DNA from: Caryophanales bacterium UBA5603
GTDB taxonomy: Bacteria; Bacillota_I; Bacilli_A; Izemoplasmatales; Hujiaoplasmataceae
Length of the DNA stretch: 64,000 nt
Direction: 5' to 3'
Assembly (NCBI GenBank): GCA_002424815.1
Contig: DILB01000002.1
Span: 62,001 to 126,000 of the forward strand
Part shown: positions 1 through 8,348 of the stretch, piece by piece
Position numbering within the stretch: the first letter of the stretch is position 1
Layout of the letters: each line of letters opens with the position of its first letter
Notes under the pieces: generated by a model
The model's database searches: none
Told to the model about the DNA's origin: nothing
The model's input: the letters and a program-made list of their open reading frames with translations, nothing else
Made by a program: the position numbers and the translations under genes

Positions 1-594
1 AACTAACATGCAAGACGATTCCATGTCGATTCCAGAAACATTATTTTTTTTCAAATTATAAAGGACTTTCTCAATGTCTGTTTGTCGCTCTTTTGAAAGT
101 TTGGATTCCCGCATTTGTGAGTAATAACCATCCATCGTAGCATTGATTCCGTTGTCGACGTGAGATCCTGCACTCCGTACGGCATCGCTAACAATCTTAA
201 CTAAATCAAAATCAGCGACAGCTGGATAACCACGATCAACATATGTCGCACTGGTCGATTCATCACGAATCGAACCGGTAGGGACAATGTAATGACCCAG
301 CAAATTGTCTTTTAGTGACATGACCGTCCCCATTCTTAGAGCGACTTTCATCCCGCATTCATACATTTCTTCCATTGCTATTGCTGCCGAGGGAGCACCA
401 ATACCGGTTGAAGAAACAGTGATCCTTACACCTTTATAGAAACCGGTATAAGTGTTGTATTCTCGCGAAAATGCGACATGAATAGGATTGTCAAGATATT
501 CCTTAAGCACTTCAACACGCCAAGGATCACCAGAAAAGATAACATAAGGGGATACCGTTTCTTGTGTGCATTTCATATAAAGGGTTGGTTTCAT
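1..594 (-). CDS. Nucleoside phosphorylase (uridine phosphorylase-like), 3' end cut by window
   Basis: The first 198 codons are present and the C-terminus runs off the window. I see the family landmarks: a G-D-P-x-R-V phosphate loop at residues 22-27, an S-T-G-I-G-A-P phosphate/base loop at 62-68, an R-x-G-T at 87-90, and G-I-D-M-E-S-S near 188-194, which is the ribose-binding Met-Glu of the NP-1/UDP phosphorylase family. These enzymes split a nucleoside with phosphate into base and ribose-1-phosphate in the cytosol. The start codon overlaps the stop of the PfkB kinase gene (ATGA), so the two are translationally coupled. As the seventh gene behind a nucleoside importer, a scavenging role is likely. 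The base specificity cannot be told from sequence alone. Confidence 0.85.
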   Translation of the reverse strand, partial: MKPTLYMKCTQETVSPYVIFSGDPWRVEVLKEYLDNPIHVAFSREYNTYTGFYKGVRITVSSTGIGAPSAAIAMEEMYECGMKVALRMGTVMSLKDNLLGHYIVPTGSIRDESTSATYVDRGYPAVADFDLVKIVSDAVRSAGSHVDNGINATMDGYYSQMRESKLSKERQTDIEKVLYNLKKNNVSGIDMESSCMLV

Positions 595-1550
595 TTTATA
601 TCTCCTTGTAAAAATGATATTTGATAGCGATTTTCTAGATTTGATATTGATGGTGCCGTTGTCGTTGCGCCCATACCTTCGATTACAAAACTAGCAAGTG
701 TAGCACCATATTGCATACACTCCTTAACTGTTTTTTTCTCTAAGTACCCATATAAGAATCCGGCAATATAAGCATCACCAGATCCAACTGCATCGACAAA
801 TTTTTTTGCGGGTACGATCGGTACTGAATATTCCTCAATTTGTTCACCTTCACGAACCATCGCATAACTACCGAGTTTTCCTTTGGTAATGATTATAAAA
901 TCAAGTTTTGGAATTGTTTTAAATAATTCTTTTAGATTTTCGGTTTTCATAGAAGTTCGAATGTATTCCGATTCTTTCTCATTTGCAAAAACACCGGTAC
1001 ATGACGATATTATTCTCTTAATAAAACGAGGAGGAAAAGCAGATTTATCCATTTTACTTCCGAAAAACAAAGGCAAGTTGTGATTTAAGGTTTCTTTTAA
1101 AAAATATTCATTATCTGTTTTTGAAGCGACTGTCATTAATGCAAGTTTTGATTCAAAAAACCATTTTGAATCATAATGATTAAAGTATTTATCCGACATT
1201 GCACCGGGATAAAATAAAGTCATATGATCGCTAGAAGGATTTTCAATTAAATAACATCCGCTGGTACCTACACCAGAGATTTTTTTGGTTGCCTCAGTTG
1301 AAATTTTTTCAGTTTCAAGAAAAGCTTTAAACCCATTGGATTCATAATCTTCTCCAACGCGAATAATAGGCAGTGTTTTTTTATTTAATCTCGATAGGCT
1401 TGTGGCAACATTGATGCCACACCCCCCATATCTAATATTAGCATTATCGTCATTCTGAACGATGGATGTTTTGCCAATTTTAGCCATCGGATTGATTCGT
1501 ATAATACGATCCATTGAACAATATCCACTTGTAATCACATCATATTTCAT
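591..1550 (-). CDS. PfkB-family sugar/nucleoside kinase
   Basis: 319 aa. The N-terminal G-G-x-G-x-N-V-A motif (residues 42-49) and the C-terminal D-A-V-G-S-G-D-A motif (253-260, with the catalytic base Asp259) define a ribokinase/PfkB fold kinase. It phosphorylates a hydroxymethyl group of a sugar or nucleoside using ATP. It ends in a 4-base overlap with the phosphorylase and starts within 1 base of the hydrolase stop, so it is part of one operon. Candidate substrates are ribose, a nucleoside or pseudouridine. The partner phosphorylase is not of the PsuG type, which argues against pseudouridine breakdown. Substrate is unassigned. Confidence 0.85.
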   Translation of the reverse strand: MKYDVITSGYCSMDRIIRINPMAKIGKTSIVQNDDNANIRYGGCGINVATSLSRLNKKTLPIIRVGEDYESNGFKAFLETEKISTEATKKISGVGTSGCYLIENPSSDHMTLFYPGAMSDKYFNHYDSKWFFESKLALMTVASKTDNEYFLKETLNHNLPLFFGSKMDKSAFPPRFIKRIISSCTGVFANEKESEYIRTSMKTENLKELFKTIPKLDFIIITKGKLGSYAMVREGEQIEEYSVPIVPAKKFVDAVGSGDAYIAGFLYGYLEKKTVKECMQYGATLASFVIEGMGATTTAPSISNLENRYQISFLQGDIK

Positions 1551-2113
1551 TACAAAACACCAGCCTTAAGTAGTTCTTTGATTTTATCAAGCGATCTTAC
1601 TTCACCCAAATATTTACCCATATCTCGAAGATATATCTCATTTGTGATTGGGTCATTGGTTCCAACACATTCCTCTGGAATATAGGCTAGATAATCGAGG
1701 TTGTATGCGTCAAGAACCGTCGCATAAATACAATTATTGGTTTTGGTGCCAACAACAATCAACTGTGTAATTCCTTTTTCTTTAAGCATAACATCCAATG
1801 TTGTTTGAAAGAAAGAGCTATACTTATGTTTTTTTATTATAAGGTCTTCTTTGCGAATGTCTAAACGTTCATCGATGTCATTACCTCCACTGCCTTCGAA
1901 ACAGCACTCTCTTGTTTTCTTTACACTCTTTGCAATTGTTTCGGGAGTCACAGTGTGTTGAATGTAGACGATTTGACATTCGTATTTTCTCGCCTCTTCA
2001 ATTAATTCAATAATAAGAGGTAATACATTTGAATTTTGAGGATAATAAATTTTTCCTAACGGATTGGTAAAATCAAAAATCATATCTACAACAATAACAG
2101 CAGTTTTATTCAT
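1550..2113 (-). CDS. Isochorismatase-family cysteine hydrolase
   Basis: 187 aa. The catalytic triad of the family is visible: Asp10 in V-V-D-M, a lysine in K-K-H-K-Y-S (about residue 95), and Cys128 in T-N-N-C-I-Y-A-T. The stretch around residues 72-105 (E-G-S-G-G ... K-Y-S-S-F-F-Q-T) is typical of the RutB/ureidoacrylate and related amidohydrolase branch. The D-x-H metal site of classical nicotinamidases is not seen: His53 lacks the preceding aspartate. It probably hydrolyses an amide or carbamate of a base or related compound after nucleoside cleavage, which is inference. The gene overlaps the upstream permease by 8 bases and abuts the PfkB kinase. Confidence 0.8.
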   Translation of the reverse strand: MNKTAVIVVDMIFDFTNPLGKIYYPQNSNVLPLIIELIEEARKYECQIVYIQHTVTPETIAKSVKKTRECCFEGSGGNDIDERLDIRKEDLIIKKHKYSSFFQTTLDVMLKEKGITQLIVVGTKTNNCIYATVLDAYNLDYLAYIPEECVGTNDPITNEIYLRDMGKYLGEVRSLDKIKELLKAGVL

Positions 2114-3023
2114 GTAAAAACCCCCTATACAATGTTTTGCGTTTTCGAATAATACCGACGACGGTTAAAACAATGATAATCATAATATAAGGTATCATTT
2201 CAAGTAAACCCGCAATTACACCAATTCTTAATGATAAATTGACTGCAAGAGAACGTGAAATTCCAAATAAGATAGCATATAGAGAAGAATTTTTTGGATT
2301 TCCTTGACCGCAATAGATAGCTGCAATTGCAATAAAACCCGTTCCAGCTGTTATATCTGGAGTATAAGAGGCTAATTGATTTACAGCCACATTGTAACCC
2401 GCAAATGCACAAAGTAATGCTCCAATAATAATTGCAAAATACTTGATTTTTGAGATAGAAATTCCAATAGATCTAGCAGCTTCCTCCGATTCACCTACAA
2501 CGCGAACATAAGTTCCAAATCTTGTTTTGAACAATATAAATTGAACAACAAATATTAAAACAAAAGAAAGATAAGTCAGAAAGGATTGATTATTAATAAT
2601 CGGCCCAATAATAGGAATCTCACCAATAATTCCTAAGTCGATTGAAGCCATGCTTCTTGTAACATCAGCAATAACATTAATATCAATTCTGCCAAGTGCA
2701 GCTAAAGTATATTTTCCTATCGCGATGGCCAATAGATTAATCGCAAATCCGGTTATAATGAAATTGGCTTTTTTTGTGACACCAAAATAACTAAAAAGCA
2801 TACCCAAAAGAATTGCTAAGATTAAGGCAGATATAAACGCAATAATCCAACTATGAGTAAAAAATAAGACCAAAGTTGAAATGAATCCACCGAACAGCAT
2901 CATACCTTCTAAACCGATGTTAATCATATTGGCTTTATATGCAAAAAGCCCACCTAAAGTACATAACAAAATAGGACCCGTAAAATATAAAGAATCAGAT
3001 AAAATTTTAATAATGAAATCCAT
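2106..3023 (-). CDS. Nucleoside ABC transporter, permease 2 (NupQ/YufQ type)
   Basis: 305 aa, highly hydrophobic with about eight membrane segments. The N-terminal L-G-G-L-F-A-Y-K-A-N-M-I-N-I-G-L-E-G signature is that of the BPD_transp_2 permeases paired with BMP lipoproteins. It forms the membrane channel together with the permease encoded just upstream. The start codon touches the upstream permease stop, and the end overlaps the hydrolase start by 8 bases, so expression is coupled. In this family the substrates are usually purine or pyrimidine nucleosides. Confidence 0.88.
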   Translation of the reverse strand: MDFIIKILSDSLYFTGPILLCTLGGLFAYKANMINIGLEGMMLFGGFISTLVLFFTHSWIIAFISALILAILLGMLFSYFGVTKKANFIITGFAINLLAIAIGKYTLAALGRIDINVIADVTRSMASIDLGIIGEIPIIGPIINNQSFLTYLSFVLIFVVQFILFKTRFGTYVRVVGESEEAARSIGISISKIKYFAIIIGALLCAFAGYNVAVNQLASYTPDITAGTGFIAIAAIYCGQGNPKNSSLYAILFGISRSLAVNLSLRIGVIAGLLEMIPYIMIIIVLTVVGIIRKRKTLYRGFLHE

Positions 3024-4099
3024 TAACTTTTCTCCTTTCGTTGAAAGAGTTTGCCAACTGGAATCGGTTTAATTTTGAGAATCGACTTAAGAGAGAGAAA
3101 TAAAACAATTAATGCTTGTAACAATACGATTATTTCTGCAGGAACATTTGTGAAAATTGCAATATTTGAACTGCCAGTTTTCAAGACGGCATAAAATATT
3201 CCTGCAATTAAAATACCGATTGGACTATGACTTCCTAATAAAGCAATTAACATACCGTCCCAACCAAGCCCGGGTGTTCCAGAAAAATCAAGAGTATAAG
3301 AGAATTTTTCTGAGAGCATCCATCCTGCTCCAGCTAATCCCGCAAGAGCTCCACTAGTTAGCATAATAATCATTATCTTTTTTTGAATACGCATTCCTGT
3401 AGCTTCTGCAAAAAAACGATTTTTTCCCATTGCGGTAATTTCAAATCCGAGTTTTGAATGATTGAATATTATGTAAAATATTACAAATACAATAATAACT
3501 ACAAAAAAGAAAAGTGTCAGTTTTGATCCTAACAAACGAGTCATAATAGCACTTTGCCCAATCATATTTGTTGAAACATATCCACTGCTCGGATCTCTAA
3601 ATACATTTGAGGTTAAATATTCAAGAATTTGAACAATTGCATAATTTAATAATAGAGTAACAACCATTTCGTTGACATTATATCGGGCTTTAAGAAATGC
3701 GGGAAGTAAAGCAACCAGAACACCGACAAGAATTCCAGATACAAGTAATAGAGGGATTAGCGTGATGGATGGCAGAGATTGCCAACGATATCCTAATACA
3801 GCAACGACAAATCCGGCTGAGACTATTTGTCCTTCGATACCCATATTGAAGAGTCCGGATTTAAAACTTAAAGCAATTGCTAACCCAGCAAGAATCAAGG
3901 GGCCAGCATAATGGAGTGTTTTTAAAAAGCCTTGAATGCGAAAAAATGAACGATCAAAAAGTATAAAATAGATATTTAGAGGATTTTCTTTCGCAAATAA
4001 AATGACAATAGAGCCAATGGCGAAAGCTATTAATACAGGAATAATTGTGTTGAGTGTTTTGAGACCAATTTGTTTTAGAACTGATTTGTCAACTTTCAT
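3023..4099 (-). CDS. Nucleoside ABC transporter, permease 1 (NupP/YufP type)
   Basis: 358 aa with about nine to ten hydrophobic segments. It has the family motif A-L-S-F-K-S-G-L-F-N-M-G-I-E-G-Q near residues 79-94 and an N-E-M-V-V-T-L-L-L-N-Y segment typical of the larger BMP-system permease. It pairs with the smaller permease downstream. Its first 11 bases overlap the end of the ATPase gene. The closest paralogue in this window is the permease at 20.7 kb. Confidence 0.88.
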   Translation of the reverse strand: MKVDKSVLKQIGLKTLNTIIPVLIAFAIGSIVILFAKENPLNIYFILFDRSFFRIQGFLKTLHYAGPLILAGLAIALSFKSGLFNMGIEGQIVSAGFVVAVLGYRWQSLPSITLIPLLLVSGILVGVLVALLPAFLKARYNVNEMVVTLLLNYAIVQILEYLTSNVFRDPSSGYVSTNMIGQSAIMTRLLGSKLTLFFFVVIIVFVIFYIIFNHSKLGFEITAMGKNRFFAEATGMRIQKKIMIIMLTSGALAGLAGAGWMLSEKFSYTLDFSGTPGLGWDGMLIALLGSHSPIGILIAGIFYAVLKTGSSNIAIFTNVPAEIIVLLQALIVLFLSLKSILKIKPIPVGKLFQRKEKS

Positions 4100-5660
4100 T
4101 CTCGTGGCTCCTTTCGAGGATACCAGCCATTAAATATCCGATTTCTTCTCTTGAAGCATCCTTGCCAGAAACTTCGCCAATAATCTGTCCTTTGTAAATA
4201 ACGGCAATTCGATCAGCGAGAGACATAATCTCAGAGAGTTCACTTGAAATCAATAAAATTGATTTTCCGTTTTTTTGAATATTCAAAAGACTTTGATGAA
4301 TAAATTCGATAGCCCCGATATCAACACCTCGGGTGGGTTGGGCGGCGATGAGAAGTAGTGGATCAGCATCGAACTCCCGCGAAATAATTATTTTCTGAGC
4401 ATTTCCTCCTGATAGTGATGATACCTTTCCTTCACAATCAGATACACGAATGTCATAATTTTTAATTAGACGATTTCTTTTTTCAGCAATCTTTTTTGAA
4501 ATTAGAATTCCGTTTTTACATACATCTAAATTACCGTGATATCCAGCAATTATATTTTCACCAATTGACATGTCAGTACAAAGACCTTGCTCATAACGAT
4601 CTTCGGGAATAAAAGCTATTTTTTCAAGTCTTAGGGTATCTGGCCATTCGTTAGTTATATCTTTTCCTAAAAATCGAACTGTACCAGAAGTTGATTTCAA
4701 TAATCCAGTTAATAAATCTAACAATTCAGTTTGACCGTTTCCTTCAACCCCTGCTATGCCAAGAATTTCTCCTTCGCGAAGAAAGAAATTTATACCATTG
4801 ACGACATTTATACCTTCATGATTTTTGGTAGAAAGATTATTAACCTCATAAATGATGGGTTTTTCTGAATAATCCTGATAGTGTTTTTCAACACGAAGCA
4901 GAACTTCGCGACCAATCATCATGCGTGCGAGTTCTTTATTTGAAGTATCTTTTGTAATACGATTGCCAATGATTTTTCCTTGTTTGATGACAGTCACTGA
5001 ATCACTTACTTCCATTACCTCTTGAAGTTTATGAGTAATTAGAATAATTGATTTTCCCTGTTGTTTTAGTTCGCGCATTGTTTTAAAAAACGCTTCAATC
5101 TCTTGTGGAGTAAGAACAGCAGTAGGTTCATCAAAAATAACAATCTCAACATTTCGATAAAGCATTTTCAATATTTCAACTTTTTGTTTTGCCCCAATGG
5201 ATAAGTTCTTCACAACATCGGTTGCATTTAATCCAAATTGAAAACGATCAATCAAAGCTTGAACCACTTTAGATTCACGCTTGTGATCGATCGAAGGCAT
5301 AGAAAAAGAATGTTTTCCAACAATAATTTTTTTATCAATTTCAATACCTAACATCACATTTTCAGAAATTGTAAGGCTAGGTACTAATTTGAAATGTTGA
5401 TGCACCATACCAATACCTTTATTAATTGCATCGTTAGGCGAATCAAAATGGACATTCTCACCGCGGATGAAGATTTCACCCGCGGTGGGTTTTAATAGTC
5501 CATAAAGCATGTTCATTAGCGTGGATTTTCCAGCGCCATTTTCGCCTACAATCGCTTTTATTTCGCCTTTTTCGACGATCAAATCGATATTATCATTAGC
5601 GATAAAATCGCCAAATTTTTTTGTCAGTCCAATGGTCTTAATAATTTCCACGCCAGTCAC
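4089..5660 (-). CDS. Nucleoside ABC transporter, double ATPase (NupO/YufO type)
   Basis: 523 aa with two fused nucleotide-binding domains. The first has a canonical Walker A G-E-N-G-A-G-K-S-T (about residue 40), an H-Q-H-F-K Q-loop region, L-S-I-G-A-K-Q and a Walker B I-F-D-E-P-T. The second has the degenerate Walker A G-V-E-G-N-G-Q-T-E and the signature L-S-G-G-N-A-Q-K with A-A-Q-P-T-R-G-V-D. This asymmetry is normal for RbsA/YufO-type importers. It sits between the lipoprotein gene (12-nt gap) and the first permease (11-nt overlap). Confidence 0.9.
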   Translation of the reverse strand: MTGVEIIKTIGLTKKFGDFIANDNIDLIVEKGEIKAIVGENGAGKSTLMNMLYGLLKPTAGEIFIRGENVHFDSPNDAINKGIGMVHQHFKLVPSLTISENVMLGIEIDKKIIVGKHSFSMPSIDHKRESKVVQALIDRFQFGLNATDVVKNLSIGAKQKVEILKMLYRNVEIVIFDEPTAVLTPQEIEAFFKTMRELKQQGKSIILITHKLQEVMEVSDSVTVIKQGKIIGNRITKDTSNKELARMMIGREVLLRVEKHYQDYSEKPIIYEVNNLSTKNHEGINVVNGINFFLREGEILGIAGVEGNGQTELLDLLTGLLKSTSGTVRFLGKDITNEWPDTLRLEKIAFIPEDRYEQGLCTDMSIGENIIAGYHGNLDVCKNGILISKKIAEKRNRLIKNYDIRVSDCEGKVSSLSGGNAQKIIISREFDADPLLLIAAQPTRGVDIGAIEFIHQSLLNIQKNGKSILLISSELSEIMSLADRIAVIYKGQIIGEVSGKDASREEIGYLMAGILERSHENES

Positions 5661-5672
5661 CTCAAAAAATAA

Positions 5673-6830
5673 TTAGTTTGCTTTTGTCACGTGAGTAAGG
5701 GTTGAATAGTTAAGAACTTCTCCAGCTTGTGCGTCGATAACATCGATTGTACCGTTGGAGATTTGAGTTGCAAGTAAATTAATTCTTGTTTTGATTTCTG
5801 CCCATTTTGTCTGTGCGGCAGCTTCAGTGGAAATGTAACCTTCAATAACGGATAAATCAGTGATTCCGGTTGCACCGGAAGCCAAATCATAGAAAACATG
5901 TTTTCCACTTTCAAGTGTTTCATCGAGATATTGTTCGATGATGTCATAAACCGCTACGTTAGTATTCTTTAATACACTCGTTAAAACTGAACCGGGTACC
6001 GATGCGTCTTGGTTTGCATCAACATCGATAGCTAATTTTTTATTGGCGGCTGCAGCGTTTTTCATATTTGTGCTAACGCCACCAGCAGCAGCAAATACGA
6101 AGTTGGCACCAGCAGTATAATAAGAGTTAATCATATTATAATTTTCAGTCGAAGCACCGAATCCTGCAGCGTATGTTTCATATAAACTGTATTGAACATC
6201 TAATTCGCTGGCAATATGATTTACTCCTTGAGCAAATCCATAACCAAAGACAGAAATTCCATCTGACTGAGTACCTCCAACAAAACCGACAGCTCTAGCT
6301 GTTGTTGTGGGTGTGAAATTGTAATTATTACTTGTAAATAACAGATTATGATTTTCATTAACTAATACAGCAAGTGCTCCAGCAAGGAAAGAACCTTCAT
6401 TAACATTAAATAATACTTCAATCACATTTTCGTGAATTTTTGCTCCGCCAGTAGTGGTGTTTGCAAAAGCGTTGAATACAACGAATACAGTATCTGGATA
6501 TTTTTCAGCAATTGATTTACCAGAACCATCATCAGTAATTAATGCACTAAAATTGTATTCAAGTGAGAAGATCAAATTAAAGCCTTCTTCAGCGAGAGTT
6601 TCAATTGATCCAGGAACATCATCAGCTGTATTTACTACTTGGGTAGTAATACCAAATTCTTCTTTTGCCTGATTGAGTCCTGCAATTGCAAATTGATTGT
6701 ATCCATTGTCATTAGCTCCAGCTGCAGAAACGATTAGTCCGACTTTTATATCGCCGGCATCGATATTGTTACAACCAACCAATAAAAACAAAGCAAATAC
6801 TGAGAATAAAACGATTAATACTTTTTTCAT
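5673..6830 (-). CDS. BMP-family nucleoside-binding lipoprotein
   Basis: 385 aa. A lipoprotein signal peptide ends in the lipobox L-V-G-C with Cys20 as the lipidation site. The mature protein has the BMP/Med fold pattern: V-G-L-I-V-S-A-A-G-A-N-D-N-G-Y-N-Q near the N-terminus and F-A-A-A-G-G-V-S-T in the middle. Members bind nucleosides at the cell surface and hand them to the ATPase/permease encoded downstream. It is the second gene of the operon, 27 nt after gntR. A second, clearly distinct BMP lipoprotein is encoded at 17.9 kb. Confidence 0.92.
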   Translation of the reverse strand: MKKVLIVLFSVFALFLLVGCNNIDAGDIKVGLIVSAAGANDNGYNQFAIAGLNQAKEEFGITTQVVNTADDVPGSIETLAEEGFNLIFSLEYNFSALITDDGSGKSIAEKYPDTVFVVFNAFANTTTGGAKIHENVIEVLFNVNEGSFLAGALAVLVNENHNLLFTSNNYNFTPTTTARAVGFVGGTQSDGISVFGYGFAQGVNHIASELDVQYSLYETYAAGFGASTENYNMINSYYTAGANFVFAAAGGVSTNMKNAAAANKKLAIDVDANQDASVPGSVLTSVLKNTNVAVYDIIEQYLDETLESGKHVFYDLASGATGITDLSVIEGYISTEAAAQTKWAEIKTRINLLATQISNGTIDVIDAQAGEVLNYSTLTHVTKAN

Positions 6831-6857
6831 ACTTCCTCCTAATTTTATTATATTATT

Positions 6858-7595
6858 TTAATCAACCTTGACTTGATTGATGTAAAATCTTCTGTTATCG
6901 GACCGATAATAAGACTTAAATGTTTCTATTGGAACTTCTTTTCCATTGACAACTCCATAAGTAACACCTCTAAACAATAAAATTGGTATACCTTCAGGAA
7001 TTGTTAACATTTCTGAGATTTCAGGTTCAGCGGCAACAGCTTCGATGGTTCTTGTAGCTCGAGTTATTTTCACTTTATATTCTCGTTCAAGAACATCGTA
7101 AAGCGATTGAGAAGCGAAATTATGAGTATGTAAACCGGGGAAAAGCTTCATAGGAAGATAAACAATCGTTCGGTTGACAGGAACATCATCGGCATAGTAA
7201 ACACGATCAAGTGTAAAAATTTTATCGCTTTCTGTAATTTCAAGTTCTCTCATCCTTTTAGAATTCGGTTGAATTATGAGTGCATTAATTACTTTTCGAG
7301 TTGGGGTTTTTCCCATTTGAAGGATATCGCGTGTACAACTCGTTATTGAAAAAAGTTCTTGTTTAACGGAATCGCCTTTTACATAAGTTCCTTTACCTTG
7401 TATACGATAGAGATAACCTTCATTGACCAGTTCGTCAATAGCTTTTCGAACAGTTATTCGACTGATTCCGTGTTTTTCTGTTAATTCGCGTTCGCTTGGA
7501 ATCATTTGATCATCATCCAATTCGTCTTGTTCAATTTTACGAATAATATCTTCTTTTAATAAATAATATTTAGGTATCTTGTATCCGATTGACAT
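6858..7595 (-). CDS. GntR/HutC-family transcriptional regulator
   Basis: 245 aa from the chosen start. An upstream in-frame ATG exists at 7637, but the one at 7595 has AAAGGTGGTG at ideal spacing, and the family N-terminus (I-P-K-Y-Y-L-L-K-E-D-I) begins there. Residues 1-70 form the winged helix (P-S-E-R-E-L-T-E-K-H-G-I-S-R-I-T-V-R-K-A), and 80-240 a UTRA effector domain (L-D-R-V-Y-Y-A-D ... Y-Y-R-S-D-N-R-R-F). As the first gene of the nucleoside operon it very likely controls its own operon through the repeat at 7631-7650. The ligand may be a nucleoside or sugar phosphate (inference). Confidence 0.9.
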   Translation of the reverse strand: MSIGYKIPKYYLLKEDIIRKIEQDELDDDQMIPSERELTEKHGISRITVRKAIDELVNEGYLYRIQGKGTYVKGDSVKQELFSITSCTRDILQMGKTPTRKVINALIIQPNSKRMRELEITESDKIFTLDRVYYADDVPVNRTIVYLPMKLFPGLHTHNFASQSLYDVLEREYKVKITRATRTIEAVAAEPEISEMLTIPEGIPILLFRGVTYGVVNGKEVPIETFKSYYRSDNRRFYINQVKVD

Positions 7596-7630
7596 AATTT
7601 CACCACCTTTAAATAAATATAGATGTAATG

Positions 7631-7650
7631 TTGTCATGTTGTCATGACCA
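7631..7650 (-). promoter_or_regulatory. Putative GntR operator
   Basis: Two tandem copies of TTGTCATG (9-bp period) end in the perfect 8-bp palindrome GTCATGAC. They lie just after the -10 box, at or near +1 of the regulator's own operon. Position and symmetry fit autoregulation by the adjacent GntR protein. Binding is inferred. Confidence 0.55.
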
Positions 7651-7655
7651 GTTAA

Positions 7656-7684
7656 AGTATAACGCTTACATAATTCTGTGTCAA
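7656..7684 (-). promoter_or_regulatory. Sigma-A promoter of the nucleoside operon
   Basis: On the minus strand TTGACA (7684-7679), a 17-nt spacer and TATACT (7661-7656) make a near-consensus promoter. Transcription would start near 7649, giving a leader of about 55 nt before gntR. Confidence 0.8.
7657..7670 (-). promoter_or_regulatory. CcpA cre-like box in promoter spacer
   Basis: The minus strand reads TGTAAGCGTTATAC, matching 12 of 14 positions of TGWAARCGYTWNCW including the whole core. It overlaps the spacer and -10 box, a position that would block RNA polymerase. Catabolite repression of nucleoside uptake is the inferred effect. Confidence 0.5.
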
Positions 7685-7827
7685 TATTTTTTTTGCATAA
7701 ATTATAATAATATTTTCTTTAATCTTGAAAATCATTTATTTTGATTTATGTTTTCACAATGTTAATCAGTCTTTTATTTCTTATTTTTTGGGATAATTTC
7801 AAGAAAGAGAATAATAAAGCAGTGTAC

Positions 7828-7856
7828 TTGATTTCTAAAATCGCTTTTGATATAGT
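7828..7856 (+). promoter_or_regulatory. Promoter of the rhodanese gene
   Basis: TTGATT (7828-7833), a 17-nt spacer and TATAGT (7851-7856) precede the gene by about 38 nt. Confidence 0.6.
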
Positions 7857-7893
7857 ATACAACGATACATTATATGTTCTGTGAGGTGTACCC

Positions 7894-8217
7894 ATGTTTT
7901 CATTATTTAAAAAAACAAAATCTTTATCGATGAACAAAGCTTTAGATGCTATTCAAAATGATTCTACAATTAAATTAGTTGATGTGAGAACTAAAGATGA
8001 ATTTCGTGGTGGTCGAATTCCTAGAGCGATCAACATACCTGTTGAGTCGTTGCATTTAATTACAAAATCTATACCCGACAAAAATTCAAGCATATTCGTC
8101 TATTGCTTTTCTGGCAGTCGTAGTACTCAAGCAACGATTTTGTTAGACAAGATGGGGTATACAAATGTGACTAATATTGGTGGAATCATGAATTATAACG
8201 GTATATTAGAACGCTAA
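7894..8217 (+). CDS. Single-domain rhodanese-like protein
   Basis: 107 aa. The rhodanese fold is recognisable by L-V-D-V-R (residues 28-32), the G-R-I-P-R-A-I-N-I-P segment and the active-site loop C-F-S-G-S-R-S with the persulfide-forming Cys71. These proteins carry sulfane sulfur as a cysteine persulfide. There is no signal peptide, so it should be cytosolic. GTGAGGTG precedes the ATG. It is monocistronic, with its own promoter and terminator, and the sulfur acceptor is unknown. Confidence 0.88.
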   Translation: MFSLFKKTKSLSMNKALDAIQNDSTIKLVDVRTKDEFRGGRIPRAINIPVESLHLITKSIPDKNSSIFVYCFSGSRSTQATILLDKMGYTNVTNIGGIMNYNGILER

Positions 8218-8229
8218 TAGATTCAATTA

Positions 8230-8255
8230 AATAGCCTATTTTAGGCTATTTTTTT
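8230..8255 (+). terminator. Rho-independent terminator after rhodanese
   Basis: A 9-bp stem (AATAGCCTA / TAGGCTATT) with a 3-nt loop is followed by a T run. Confidence 0.85.
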
Positions 8256-8282
8256 ATATAAGATATGAAAGTTTATTCACCC

Positions 8283-8311
8283 TTTGCTTTTTAGAAAATA
8301 AGTGCTATAAT
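8283..8311 (+). promoter_or_regulatory. Promoter of the antiporter gene
   Basis: An extended -10 TGCTATAAT (TATAAT at 8306-8311) has TTTGCT 17 nt upstream. The gene starts 38 nt downstream. Confidence 0.65.
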
Positions 8312-8348
8312 AAGGATGGACTAAATAATATAGAAGCAGGTCATATAA

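Noticed and set aside
1550..2113. Nicotinamidase, making the first operon a nicotinamide riboside pathway
   Set aside because: The D-x-H metal-binding motif of nicotinamidases is not present and the sequence looks nearer to the RutB-like branch, so the assignment is not supported, though not excluded.
7746..7937. 63-codon minus-strand frame
   Set aside because: It overlaps the rhodanese promoter and start, has no ribosome site and its composition is that of AT-rich noise.
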